A stretch of DNA of 64,000 bases, from assembly GCA_023614405.1 (NCBI GenBank), contig CM042687.1, forward strand, positions 238,106,292 to 238,170,291, written 5' to 3'. The DNA is from Avena insularis. Lineage: Eukaryota; Streptophyta; Magnoliopsida; Poales; Poaceae. The translations under genes and the position numbers were made by a program. This document shows, piece by piece, positions 33,623 to 46,365 of the stretch (position 1 is the stretch's first letter; each line of letters starts with the position of its first letter). The notes under the pieces are model-generated. The model did not search any database and was not told the origin of the DNA. It saw only the letters and a list, made by a program, of their open reading frames with translations.

Positions 33623-35131
33623 CAGAAGCCCTTGAGTTGATTTGCTCGATTTACCGCCACATACTACTTACTAAACAGACTCTACTTTAGGGGTCGGGTC
33701 TCGATCCGAGTTGTTTAGCGAACGACTACGACTACGAAATCCAAATGGAAGCAAGCCCTTCTTTGGTAGAAGAAGTTGCCAGCTGAGGAATTGGAATTAG
33801 CACCTCGAAAGAGAGAGGCTAAATTGGAGTTTCTTAAGGCAGCTTTCAAGTAGTAGCCTATCCTTGTTAAACAAGTCTCTTCCCCCGAGTCCTAGTAGAC
33901 TAGTCCAAGTAGTCCGGGACAATAGCGTCCCGTATAATAGCTGACCCCTGGCACACAATCACTATAAGACAAAGCAAGACAAACCTATATTATCCTTCTC
34001 GTCCCGAACAATTTCAGTACATATGGCGCAAGACGATTCCACATATATATCGAGGTCGGAATGGGATCAGGTGTTTTCACGTCTCACCGTAGTGCCCAGT
34101 TTGCTGGGAAATTCATAGCAGGAAAGACTGGCGCCGATTTAGAAAGCAAACCCTTCAGTACATCGCGTTCAGCCCTCCCTCAAAATCCCATTTGTTTTAT
34201 TGAGGAATCACTCTTGATTCGGCTCTTCTCCGTCTATAACTCAAAGTCCATCTGTCCCTCGTGGAAGCGCTTAGGCGGAGTAGAGGCAGCAGTTGCGGGC
34301 TCAGGTGCGGCTAAATCGAAATCAATATTCCCGTCTGGGGTTGGTGGAGTTGGTACAAAGCACGGTTGGCACGCGGTTCGCGTTTTATTGTCAAGAGAGA
34401 GCTTTTCATTCTCTTATAGAAGCCCATGTGGGTAAAGCCCAGCGAAACTGCAGGGAGCACTGAGCAATGGGGGGATGAGGGCGACTCCGCCCACCGCGCA
34501 CTAGATTGGGATTACAGTGAGGCACGCTGTGGTACAGACAGTGCCAAATCAGCGGATGGCCCTTTTGACTATAAAGCCGTTGCCGGGCCCCAAACAAACA
34601 AAAGGGAATGAGAGAAATGATCGGAACGATTGAGGAAAGAAAGAGAATGGCGGCCCCTTTCCTTTTGCCCAGGGGGCATCGTCGTGCTCTTTCATTTGAG
34701 AAACAGCCAACCAAAATAGGAATGTTAAAACAGAATATTTAGATACAGGTCCCTTATTCAGACCGTACTGAGTAAGATTCATTGAAGGGCATAAAATCGC
34801 TTTCTTTCTGTAGGGAGGACGGATGATTCCGTTAGGTCCTTTACGGACGACGAAAGCCCCTTGGCTATACTCTACTCTTCGCCTCCGGCTGTTCTGTTCT
34901 TTTGGCTCGGCGGAGCTGAGCTGGGTTCCATTACACTCTGTAGGAAATGCATAGACAGTCCACGCAGCAAACCGAGGCCCTGCGTGCGAGAGCATTGCCA
35001 CTACCCTGGTCTCCTAGATCCACTGCCTACTTTATCTATCTTTGAGGGTCTTCCCAAATCATGGGGCAAAGAATTCATATTGTTGGTGGTTCACTAAATA
35101 TTCTCATTTCATTCCCCTTGCTCCGAATCCA

Positions 35132-35161
35132 TTCTTTTTCGAAATCGATTTCGAAAAAGAA
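35132..35161. repeat. Perfect 30-bp palindrome
   Basis: The sequence is fully self-complementary about its centre (arm ttctttttcgaaatc). It lies in the mitochondrial-like insert and could form a hairpin in single-stranded form. No gene end is recognisable next to it. Confidence 0.85.
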
Positions 35162-35463
35162 CTACAAATCCTTAACTTTTCGAGGAATCCTTCATCAGTG
35201 GTTGTGAATGACTGACTTTTTCAATCCTTTTGACAACTAGTCTGCCAAGCTTAAGAAGAAGTGAAAAGTAAGCAAGTTGTCATCTAGTGAGGGCTAAAAG
35301 ACACGGAGAACATCCCCCCTCTATTTGCCAATAGCTTCCGCCTTCCTCTCTTTCATTTCATGTCGGTTCAGCCGAGCCAATAGATTCCATAGGCGGTCAA
35401 CTATAGGAAACTGGCTTGGTAAAGGTCAACGGTCCTATTCAAGCATTGGCGCATAACGCCGTA

Positions 35464-35605
35464 AGGTGTTGGGTTAAGTCTCGCAACGAGCGCAACCCTC
35501 GTGTTTAGTTGCCACTATGAGTTTGGAACCCTGAACAGACCGCCGGTGTTAAGCCGGAGGAAGGAGAGGATGAGGCCAAGTCATCATGCCCCTTATGCCC
35601 TGGGC
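35464..35605 (+). pseudogene. rrn18: Mitochondrial 18S rRNA fragment
   Basis: It matches the universally conserved small-subunit rRNA segment with ttgggttaagtctcgcaacg, the plant mitochondrial-specific reading cctcgtgtttagttgccac, and gtcatcatgccccttatgcc. About 142 bases, less than a tenth of the gene, with several substitutions at otherwise conserved sites (for example gaggaaggagaggatgaggc). Nonfunctional fragment. Confidence 0.9.
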
Positions 35606-37160
35606 TTCAGTCCAACCTCCTTCCAGACTCTCCCCCTGCTTCGGGCATGTCTTCAGTTTACCATGAGTCTTTTATCCGGCAGGCACGAGTGGAGCTTCTA
35701 TACGAGAACCTTTTTCGAGAAGAGTCAAGCGAGGGATAGGATAGATGAATAGGTTTAAGCCTTTATCCGCTTTTAGGGATTCATTTACAATTTCTAAGGC
35801 TTCGTTTTTCTCCGGCAAGCTGCTAGGGAAGCATTTATTACCAAGCGATAGGGCTTATAGTTCAGATTGATGCCTTAGGAAAGCCTAAACCTTCACTAGA
35901 GTCAGGAAAAGAAGGAGACGTGTACAATAGGCGGTCTCTCTTCTCAAACTTCCATCTCACCTTTGGGTAGTACTTTCATGTTTCTCCGTTGGTAAGCTCC
36001 CATGAATCTCATCTATCCAAAAGATTAGTGGATTCATTCATTAGGATCGAGAAGGAAAGAATTGGATATCGAGAAGGAAAGAAATTGTCAAGGTCTAGGC
36101 CCCAGGACAAAGAAAACTCCACGCGGGCCATTAAAGCTTCTCGAGATAACCACCATGGAACAGACATGTTACCCCTTTCTCTTGGCTTTTCCTGTTGTAA
36201 TTCTTACGCTCATACTGCCCTCGTCTGCTTGAATGACACTAACATAACCATCTGCATCAAGGAATAACTCTGACTTGTCACAGTTAACCCCCAGGCACCC
36301 GCTCGAGAAGTTCCTCCACTCATAGATCCACTTTCTTTCGGGGCCATCAATAGAATAGTTCTGTTCTTTAGCCGACGTTTTGGCGTAGCACAGCGATATT
36401 TCGATTCATCCTGTTCTTCCAAGGCTATCGCTATGTGCCCCTCCCCGGAAAAAAACAAATAGGCTCGGGCAATTATCAGCTTAGGGACAGCAAGCGGATA
36501 GTAGATCTGGCTCCATCCCTTGAATCCGCTATAACTGATAGAATCTTGTACGAGAGACCCGCGGGGGCAAGCTTCAGATGTGGGAGGTACGATTGTGGAA
36601 GATCGCGTGGAGGCGGTGAACTTTTTGATGCTGTATGCCTAAGTTTCCAAACCCGTCTTGAAGGTTACTTTACCAGAGAAGTAGGTCCTATTGACCAAGA
36701 AGCGGAAAAAGCATAGTCGGTACTTCTTAATGCGGTACGTTTTTCGAGTTGGTTACTAAGATCTTCTTGTTGAGCAACGTTTTCCCGGCAATCTCAGCTT
36801 ATTAGGGAACAGGTTGGGAGAGTACTTCAAATCTTTCTCATACGCCTCTCCGTATGTTAATTCTCTGGATTCCCAAAGAGACTCGCTTTGGTGGACCATG
36901 CTTACTGATCCTCATGATCTTAGTTTGATTTTGTCACGTGTAAATCAGGTCCTGAAGCCGCTCTAAGTGCATTCGCGGGTGGAGACACATACCTGGGTGT
37001 GAAATGAGATTTCTGTTACCGTTTCCCTTTCCTTCTTAAATAGAAGTGGCTCGTGCCTATCCATTTCTTTGATTTTCCTGTGTGCTTTTTAGGCGGCTAT
37101 CAATCCTTAGCCAGAAAGCACTTACATTTGAGACCGGGCACTTCGTCATCAGGTGGAGGT
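35606..37160. other. Mitochondrial-like DNA without recognisable genes
   Basis: Balanced composition, no ORF with recognisable similarity. The frame 36435-36716 plus (93 codons, Arg/Gly-rich) and the frame 35989-36267 are plausible chance ORFs. The right end merges with T-rich leader sequence of the retroelement at about 37140-37170. Confidence 0.4.
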
Positions 37161-37329
37161 GGTGTAGCAAAAATATTTTGTTGCCTAAAAATGTGCTTGA
37201 ACTTTGTTGTTTGTGTGAAATGTTTGTTTGTGATTGTTTGCACATTGCTTGTGTGAATTGTGATGTGTGTGATTAGAACTTTCCTATAGGAATATTTTGC
37301 CTAATCTAATCCTAATCCAACCCAAACAG

Positions 37330-38326
37330 ATGACTTTGCCAAGAGACTACAACATCAATAATGGTGACTACAACAACAACAACCAAGAGATGCACATGAA
37401 AGAACAATTTCTAGCAACCCAAACCCAGTTGAATTATATGACAACTCAGTTATTAGCCAACAACAATGAGTTAGACCCAACCTTGCAAAAGTTTTTGGAA
37501 ATCCAATCCCAATTGTTGCAAGGGATGACCACTCAAATTATCAGCATGAAAGACAACCATTCCCAAGGAGTTTGTGACAACAATGATGTCAACGATGATA
37601 CTATAGAAGGAACTCAAGCTTGCAATATTTGTGGAGACATGGATCACACTTCCAAAGAGCATGAAGATCAATGCCCTAATTGTGAAGAGAAACATCCAAC
37701 CAAACAATGCCCCACATCTCAAGTGACTTGTTTCCTATGTGAAGGAAATAATCATGTCCCTATACAATGCCCCATCTATCCTATAGTTCAACAAAGGAAA
37801 CAAGGTGGAGTGCATCAAAAGTTTGGAAAACCCCCATGAGGAAACAACTTCTATCAAGAAGGATGAAGTCAAAGGCAAATATCAGATTGCACCTCCATAC
37901 ATTAAGAATCACCTTGATGGACAAAAGAGGAAACATAGGTATTATCCAAGGAATCGATTAAGGAACCGAGTAGACTTTCCTACCTTTGATGTGAGATATG
38001 AAGAACATGAACTAGAGGAACTCCTAGCTTTGGAGAAACCCAAGAAAAATAATAATAAGGAAATTAGCCAAGTGAGGTGCAACAACTTCAAAGAGCTAGG
38101 CCATTATATATCAACTTGTCCAGAGAAGATAAGTGAAGAACTCAACCTTGTCACATGTTACAATTGTGGTGACCAAGGACATTATGTAAGCAATTGTCTA
38201 GAAAATATGAGGTATAAGACAAGCAAGCCTACGAGGGATCTCAGCCTTGTCACATGTTTCAAGTGTGGAATAAAAGGACACTATGCAGATGTCTGTCCAG
38301 AGAAGTTCCATCAAGATCCTAAGTAA
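37330..38326 (+). pseudogene. Zinc-knuckle (CCHC-array) protein of the LTR element, one frameshift
   Basis: It starts at ATG 37330 (MTLPRDYNINNGDY), with an Asn/Gln-rich N-terminal part and a helical Leu/Gln stretch. Six knuckle-like modules follow: CNICGDMDHTSKEHEDQC and CPNCEEKHPTKQC (irregular), CFLCEGNNHVPIQC (regular). After a frameshift at 37805-37839 come CNNFKELGHYISTC (one Cys lost), CYNCGDQGHYVSNC and CFKCGIKGHYADVC (regular). No capsid motif is visible, so this looks like a nucleic-acid-binding protein only. It ends at 38326, 120 bases before the 3' LTR. It may package element RNA, by inference. Confidence 0.7.
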
Positions 38327-38429
38327 GCCAAGATGTAATCTAGTTGGAAATTTTTAAGGGTGGTAGTACCCTAGTTGTTTGAAGCCAACTTGTAACCTCT
38401 AGCCTCCCCAAATCTCGGGACGAGATTTC

Positions 38430-38446
38430 TTTTAAGGGTGGTAGCC
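38430..38446 (+). other. Polypurine tract of the zinc-knuckle element
   Basis: ttttaagggtggtagcc ends directly at the 3' LTR start (38447). A phrase aagggtggtag also occurs at 38358, and cgagatttctttt before it resembles the cgagattcatctt preceding the tract at 60445, typical of this group. Confidence 0.7.
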
Positions 38447-41400
38447 TGTCACATGCCAAAATTTTCCAAATTTTGAAATGTGAAAAATAAATAATTGTTG
38501 AAATTTGGGGTGAAAAGAAACTTTTTGTTTTAAAAGGGAAACATCAAAACCCATATTGAACAAACTTTGAATAAAATTTGAATCCAACTAAATTCAAATC
38601 AAGTGAAATGCATTCTTCATAAATGCATCTTGAAATTTAAACACTTGGAAAATAAACCAAAACTCTAAAACCCTAATGGAATAAATCATTTCCAAGATCT
38701 CTATAAGACTAAGGATTTGATCCATATAAAATTTATCAACAAACATTTATAGTTGATCAAGAATGATAAATAAAAATATTATAAAACCATAGAAATTGGT
38801 TTCACTTAATTTGGAGCCATGGATAAAAACTTATGAATTTAATAAGATGAAAGGAAATAAATTTCTAAAGCTAATAAAGCTTACATCTAAAATCCATACC
38901 AAATGGTTAGCAAAATAATCCTAAAGAGATATAAAAGGATAAACAAATATTAAATAAAATTATACACATTGGAATCACCAAGTTTGGATCTTTAAATAAA
39001 AGATATGAATTTTATAAGATAAGGTAAGGAATAAATAAATAAGGAATATTTAAAAGCCAAATTAAATCTTGGCTAAATCCATAAGAAAAGGGAATAAAGA
39101 TAATCCAAATCCAAATAAAATAAATGGATAAAGAATATTCAAATAATAACATATAGGATAGGATTAAACCATATTCAATTCTATTTGAATAAAGACAAAA
39201 TCCCTAATGGTAGTGATTAATTAAATCATAAGAAAATAATAAGGTGGAATTTCTCAAGGTGGATATAAAAGTCTTTTAATTAACTTAAATGGAATCAAAG
39301 AATTATTTGAAACAAAATTTATATTGGATTAAAACCATATTTGATTTTATTTGAATAAAGACAATTGCTCAATTTAAATGATTAGTAAATCATATTAAAA
39401 ATATTTCAAATAATTCAAAGTGAATTATTTGACACCCTATTAAATAAATAAAACCTACTAAAAAAGGTTTAGTGAAAATTAGAATTCAAATAAAGAGTTT
39501 GAAAATATAATTAAATATTGTTTAAATAAAAACAATGACCTATTTAAATAAATAATAAAGCCCAAGAAAATACAAAGAAATATTTCGAATTTGGACTTTA
39601 AAATACTTTATTAAACAATACTAAAGTATACTGAAAGTTTGAAAAAAGTTTGACAAAAAAACCCTGAATTCAAATTAGGTTTAAATCATTTGAATCAAAA
39701 CAAAACAGAAAAAAAGGAAAAAGAAACAGAAGAAAAAAATGGAGAAGAAGCAGCCTAGCCCAGCTAAGCCCAGCAGACCCAGCAACCAGCCCACTGCCTC
39801 CTCTCTACGCGAAACATTTTCCTACTCCTTGCAAGACGCCACGGGCCGCCTAGACCCCACCCTCGCCACCTCATCGTCGTCCCCGCGGAGACCACACCCT
39901 GATTTCTCCTCTGGCCGTTTATCTGCCGATGAATGCCGACGATTAATTCGCATCAATGCCGTGCTAAAACCTCGCCGTGACCATGCAAGTTAAAGCGCCC
40001 AGGTCTCCTCCCCATTTCCCCTCACTCTCCCCTTCCTCTCTGCCACCAGGATGCGCTGATTTTGCCCGAGACCACCCTCTGCTCCGACGCACTCCGGCGA
40101 CAATTCTGGCTGCTCCTCGCCTCCCCTTGCCCCCTCGACCACTCGATCCTACTCCCTACCTCCCTACGCACCTCCCAGCACCAACCATTCCCCCGCGCGC
40201 GCTCCCATTCGTCGGCAACCTCAACAACAACACGCGCCGCCGTCTGCCTCCACTCCGGCGACTCTTCCTGGTAAACGCTAGCCTCCCCCTTCTCCCTGGT
40301 TGACGCTTGTGCACTTGACTTCGTCTCGCGTATCTAATGCCGTCTCCTCCTTGTCTTTGCGTGCCTCGTAGCTTCGCCCTCATCGACGATAGAGCGTGCC
40401 CGACGCCAGGAGGATCTCCGGCGAGCAATCAGCATCGACCTCGTGCGCCCCTCGACAAACGGCGAGTACCTTGAGCATCACCGCCACCCTGCGAACTCGG
40501 TGAGCCACTCCACGTCCTCTCTTGCTTCCTGAATCACCGGCTCCGTCCTCATCTGACCGCTCCGCCGCCAGCCAGCGCTGCCCGTTTTGGGTTATTCGAT
40601 TTAGGCCGTAGGATTTTGATCGGATGGGCACGATAGAATCCTAACCCGAAGGGGTATGTTTGATCTGTGCTGAAGGATGCTAGTTATATCTAATCATCCA
40701 CAGCACCCGATCCACCCGAAACGGTTTTGTCCAGTAAAGTCTTGACACGTGGCCAGCCTTCGATTTAAAAACCAGATTTTGTTCTATTGAATGTTCAAAC
40801 TTGCAAAAATCATAACTTTAAATCTACATGTCCAAATTTTACAAACTTTATATAAATGGAATCAGAAAAACAAATACTTTCCAACGATGCATTTTGTTTA
40901 GTGATTTGCTTCTGAAAAATTAGTTGTTTTTGCAGAAACATGTGTAGGCATATTTTGTGTATAAAATTCATTCTAAAAATGTTTTTAGGGTAAAATCTTT
41001 TGTAAATGGATTGTTTTGAACCTACTGACCATCTAAACCAACTTTTGGGTTTAAAAATACATTTTATGACACTTAGGAATTATTCCTTTGAATTAAAGCA
41101 TTTCTAGTTAAATAAAAATATTCATTATGTTTTAAAAATGCTTTTTGAGTAAAACTTTTTGAAAATGGTTGGAATTAAACCCTCTGACCCTAAACACAAA
41201 GTTTTATGATTTAAAAATATTTTGTGAACCCTAGAAAAATTATTACTTTGTTTAAAGGCATTTCTAACAAATAAAATATTGCTTTGGTATAAAAATGGTT
41301 TATAAGTAAAACCTTTTGGAAATGGTTTTAATAATAAACACTTGACCATAAAACACTAACATTTGTGTTTAAAAATATATTTGTCAAACACTAGAAATCA

Positions 41401-42967
41401 TTACTTTGATTTAAATCATTTCTCGCAAAACAAAAATGACTTAAAGTGGCCATTTTCACTAACTTAATATCAAATGGTTTTGCCACTTTTATAAATGAAC
41501 AATAGGTGTTTTAAAATGTTTATAACATATTAGAAACCAATTTTCCAAATAAAACAATCTTTGGCATGCTTGCATGTATTGCTTTGTTTTTATTATTCTA
41601 TGTGATGAATTGCTTGAATGGTAGATTGAATTTGTGCCTTGATTGAATTGTAGTGAAATTTGAAGAGTGTGACTATTGCAAGATCAAGGAGTGAACTTAT
41701 ATTCTCTACCAAAAAGGCAAGTGGTGTACATACTTTTGTCCCATTATTTTCACTATGCATTAGTGGTATTTCTAAGTAGGACTTGCATGGAATTTTCTAA
41801 GTGTTAACTATGCCATGGGAAATCGTAGTAGAAGAAACCTTAGTAGAATTTTCCCTAAGTTAAGATTCCTACTACTATCATGCTTAGCCTAGCTAGTAGA
41901 AAACAAGGGTGGATTATATTCATGCTATGAAATATTTCTAAGTCAAGGACTTGTGTTTTGTTTAATAAAACAACTATGTGAATGAATCACCTGGGTGGAA
42001 AGGGACTTGCATGGATGGATTTTTGTTGAGTGGTTACCAAGGCCCATTTTTCAATGGCTTACCCTGTGTATATCACTTGTGGAATGCCACCCAGGAACAA
42101 AGAGATTTGAGATGTCAAATGTTGAGAAGCTTCAAGTGCAGCCACTTGGCATTATGGGCTCTGCCTGGATCACATAGTTTGCAATAACTTAGCCAAATGG
42201 ACAGTTGGTGGTAGGGGATGACAGGTTTGGAGCGCATCCATTTTGGTCTAAGGGAAGGCTTCTGAAAGATCTTGTCTCGATGCATGTCGAGTCTTGTGGG
42301 GAAAGTGCACCACCTCTCGAGAGAGTAAAATCTAAGTACTTTATCCGTGTCCCCGGCAATGGAGAATTTGAGCATCAAGACATGGAAGCTATCAAGAATA
42401 TCCTCATCCCAATTTCTAAGTTAAAAATTGTGGTTGAACAAGGGTTAAAGGATCTTCAATCTTTGATTGGTAGATGCCTTGGGTGATTTTGACAAACAAA
42501 AACTTAGTGTTTTCAACTGATAAGGAAAATCTATTTTGAGCAAATCAAGCCTAAGATACACTTAGCCAAATGCATATAGATGATAGATACCACTATTCTA
42601 CCATAGTATCACTTGCCAATACAATTCAAATGTATTTACCTTTGTGGCTGTAACTTATTATGTTGCAGGTTTGTTTGATGTTAGTGAAGTGTGTTGATTA
42701 GGATTACAAGTCTACAACCAATATGATTGCCTGTGGCACTTTGAAGATGAAGGACTCCATGCTATATAGTTATTTCTGCTACATTGTAATGAGATAGCCA
42801 AATGAGCTATGTAAGATGTAATGAATTATTTTATTCCTGGTTATAAAGTTGTAATATGACCTTTGTTTCTTGATATTACATCTTAACTGTGGATGCTAGC
42901 TATTGATCCAGGGACTAGCATTGTAAACACATGGATATCTACCTTATTAAAGGTTGGGACCTCTACA
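38447..42967 (+). repeat. 3' LTR of the zinc-knuckle element
   Basis: It begins tgtcacatgcc and ends gggacctctaca, followed by the TSD atgag. Collinear with 27831-32363 including the GC-rich block (39740-40560) and the 159-base units (40974-41448). Differences are mostly single-base changes and small indels. Confidence 0.92.
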
Positions 42968-43005
42968 ATGAGTGAGATTGATGTCACCATTTGTGACATG
43001 GTTAC
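42968..43005 (-). pseudogene. Copia pol fragment between two insertions
   Basis: After the TSD atgag, 33 bases encode part of copia RNase H on the minus strand (VTNGDINLT), in frame with the end at 27830. The right end gttac is the left TSD of the next element. Confidence 0.8.
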
Positions 43006-44373
43006 TGATGACCCACAAGTATAGGGGATCGCAACAGTATTCGAGGGAAGTAAAACCCAAATTTATTGATTCTACACAAGGGGAGCCAAAGAATATTTAT
43101 AAGCCTTAACAACTGAGTTATCAATTCAGCTGCACCTATAAATAGTCTTCCTCGTAGTAGTTTATTAGTAGCAACAGTTTTGTAGTAATGATAGAAAAGT
43201 AACGATAGTAGTAAAATAAGGACAATGGTAACAATTGTAGTAAACAACGGGATTTAAATGTGGTAGGTAGAGGGATGGATGGACGGGCGTTGCATGGACA
43301 AGACAATTCAAGTAATAATCAAGACAAGTGCATTTGCAGATAAATAAGATAAAGCATCCAAGTACTAAGTAATCATAGGCATGTGTTCCATATATAGTCA
43401 TACGTGATCGCAATGAGAACTTGCACAACATCTTTTGTCCTGCCAGCCCGTTGCAGCGGGGCCTCTAGGGAATCTACTGGCATAAGGTACTCCTTTTAAT
43501 AGAGCACCGGAGCAAAGCATTAACACTCCATGAACACACGTGATCCTCATATCACAGCCATCCCCTCCGGTTATCCCGATTTATGTCACTTCGAGGCCTC
43601 AGGTTCCGGACAATGATATGTGTATACAACTTGTAGGTAAGATCACAAACAATAATATCATCATGAATCAATAACATGTTCAGATCTGAGATCATGGCAC
43701 TCGGGCCCTAGTGACAAGCATTAAGCATAACAAGTTGCAACAATGTCAAAAAGCACTAACAATAGATACTAGACTCCATTCCCTACATGAGAGATCTCAT
43801 CCAATCCTTACCATCCCCATAGCCTACTGCGGGGGATTACTCACTCATGGATGGGGGAATCATGGATGGTTGATGGAGAGGCATTGGTGATGATGATAGA
43901 GATGATCTCCTCCAATTCCCTGTCCCAGCAGGGTGCCATAACGGAGTTTCTAGTTCCGAATCGCAGTTTTGGTGGCGGCAGCACATCGGAACTCTATCTG
44001 GAAAAACGCCGAACCCCCCAGTGTTTTTAGGTCAGATGGTTTATGTAGGCGAAAGGAGAGGTCGAGGCGGAGTCCGAGGCGGCCACACCATGCCCTGGCG
44101 CGGCCTGGCCTGGCTGCGCCAGGGGGTGGTGTGGGCCCCTCGGGCTTCTTCTCCCCTCCGTCTTCTGGCTCTATGAGTCTTTTGGGAAAATAGGATTTTC
44201 GGCATATTTTCTGGGATTTTTCCTGAAAGTTGATTTCCTGGACTAAAATGAGACACCAAAGCAATTCTGCTGAAAACAACATCAGTCCGTGTTAGTTATA
44301 TCCAAATCACACAAATTAGAGGAAAAACAATAGCAAAAGTGTTCGGAAAAGTAGATACGTTTTGGACATATCA
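43006..44373 (-). repeat. 3' LTR of the Athila-like element
   Basis: Plus-strand ends are tgatgaccc and catatca. It is collinear with 52686-54072 and contains a GC-rich stretch (43960-44160) corresponding to the promoter part. The polypurine tract (minus ttgggggagt) lies directly beyond its inner end at 44374-44384. Confidence 0.9.
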
Positions 44374-46365
44374 ACTCCCCCAAGCTTAGCTTATTGCTTG
44401 TCCTCAAGCAATTCAGTTGAAAACTGAGTGAGATAAAAAACTTTGATGAATCCATTTGCTTCATAATATGTATATATTCTTAGCATATGATCAAATACTT
44501 AGGCAATTTGTAATAGGGAGTATGCAAATAAGTTTACCCAATAGTCATGCAAGCTTATGAAGAGATTCCAACACAATAATAATAAGCAACATGAAATATA
44601 AGCATATGCAAGATTGTAATGCTCATAAGAAGATATGATAAAGTGGTATCTCGCTTGCCTTTATTTTTGGAGCAAAACATAAATGCAAAGGCACCTCTAA
44701 AGTTTAAGTGAAGACTAGAAGTAAAAATATCAAAGATACAAGAATCAAAGTTATGTCACAATTAACCGTGTTCTAGGACAAGCACATTACACTTAGAATG
44801 ATAGCTATGCTCTCGGGAAGGTGCTCATAGAATAAATGGTGACTCAACATAAAAGTGAAAGAAAAGATTAAAAGTTTTGAAAGGCCTCCAAATGTTGAAA
44901 ATATGGTACTCATTAGCTTTGAGCTCTCATTGCCCTATCATTGGCATCTTGAAGTGGTTAAGGTTAAAGTGAGGTCAAATATGAGTTATATGCTTGACAA
45001 ATCATAAGCTGAAAATCTCATGTCCCTTGAGTACGAGGGTTGTTCCTCATGCTACTCAACTTTAGTCACAGGTAAGTTCTTGTCATTGTAAGTATATGTG
45101 TATCATAGAGAACCGCCAACGGGTTACCCCTTGCCCCATGACACATGAGCTATCCATATCAAAATGACAAGGCAACAAACAATGAGCATCTCAACAATCT
45201 TTTTATTTGCTATTTGCATAGGTTTTTATTGAGGATTCTTCAGAGAATGCTCATTATGGTTATGATGCAAGTTTCCACCATGATTAGGCATGGCTTAGGC
45301 TGGCCACCCAGGCATTTCTCTAACACATATATAATACTCCATGGCCTTACAAGCTCCCCTTTTATTTCACACCATCGACATCCATAAACAAAAGAATGCT
45401 GCTAATAGGTAGATATGGTGGACACTTTTTGACACTTTTGGTTTTGGGGAGTTGGATGCACGAGTAGAGCTCATACTCAGTGCAAGTGAAGGCTAGCAAT
45501 AGAAAGGAAGCAACAATCGAGAGAGCAGTAACTGTCATAATCATGCCTGCGACAAAACAAAATTAATAGTGTCATAAAAGTCACACAAGAACTCTGAGGC
45601 AAAATAAATCATCGAGGATTAACTGACTTTTCGTTTAGTCATATGCATGCGTGAGCATGTGCCAAGTCGATTCAAATAAAACATTCAGAGGAGGATACCA
45701 CAATGTCATACCAAGTTATGAATAGGACAATACAAGCAAACATTTATATGACATGCTATGAACTATTCGTAGATTGGAACTAATCATAAGAGAGCAAGAA
45801 CTACTAAGTATCCATTAAATAACATACACCCTACACGAACAGACTAAGCATGCCCACAATGATGAGTATATGTACAAAAATGAAAAAAATAGAGTTCATA
45901 CCAGCCTCTTACCACACCTCGAGTTGTCGTAAATCATCATTGCCTTTCTCTTGTGTGGCTTGAATAATAATATGAAAACCAAATTCCAAGGAGTCACCGA
46001 GGACCGCTGAACCCTGCAACGAACTTTACAAAACCAGAGAAAAACAACAAATATTTTTGGGTTTTCAATTTTTTTAAGACAAGAACTGAAGGAAGCAAAC
46101 AAAACAAGATCTTTTTGGGTTTTTCGAATAATCAACCAAAGATAACAAGGGTGAAGCAAACTAAAGCTAAAAGCTAAAAGTAGCAAACAAAGAGAAACAA
46201 CAAAAATATTTTTGGTCTTTTTTGTTTTGTAAAGAAGAAATAAAGCAAGAAAGAAAACTAAAAAGAAAGACATGGATATGCAAAGTACTCACAGAACATG
46301 ATATGTAGATGAGTGTGATGTCGGTATAACTCCCCCCAAGCTTAGACTTTTGGCCTATGTGGAGA
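44374..46365 (-). other. 3' untranslated region of the Athila-like element
   Basis: No credible gene. The minus strand ends in cttgaggacaagcaataagc and a G-rich tract next to the LTR, the classic end of this group. Another G-rich tract (aagcttggggggagtt, about 46330-46346) follows the env-like stop. Hydrophobic frames such as 45896-46273 arise from T-rich sequence. Confidence 0.6.

Larger units (their letters stand above)
32905..37160. other. Nuclear insert of mitochondrial DNA (NUMT), about 4.2 kb
   Basis: Two anchors prove organelle origin: a piece of mitochondrial atp1 (33461-33622) and a piece of mitochondrial 18S rRNA (35464-35605). The rest has the balanced composition and short chance ORFs of plant mitochondrial intergenic DNA. 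None of the ORFs here (for example 34061-34435 plus or 34549-35001 minus) can be named. It lies within the internal region of the zinc-knuckle element. Edges are estimated by change of composition only. Confidence 0.75.
27831..42967 (+). mobile_element. Large LTR element with zinc-knuckle ORF only (TR-GAG-like), carrying mitochondrial DNA
   Basis: Two LTRs of 4533 and 4521 bases flank a 6083-base internal region. TSDs are atgag at 27826-27830 and 42968-42972. The internal region has a degenerate tRNA-Met primer site (32366), a leader, about 4.2 kb of organelle-like DNA, a zinc-knuckle ORF (37330-38326) and a polypurine tract. No protease, reverse transcriptase or integrase of its own is present, so mobility would need another element's enzymes. 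In a 97-base sample the LTRs differ at 4 positions, so the insertion is fairly young. Confidence 0.9.

Noticed and set aside
34549..35001. 150-codon minus-strand frame in the mitochondrial-like DNA
   Set aside because: I could not match it to any mitochondrial gene; kept only as part of the insert.
45896..46273. Hydrophobic 125-codon minus frame that looks like a membrane protein
   Set aside because: Product of T-rich 3' noncoding sequence of the Athila-like element; no start context or conservation.
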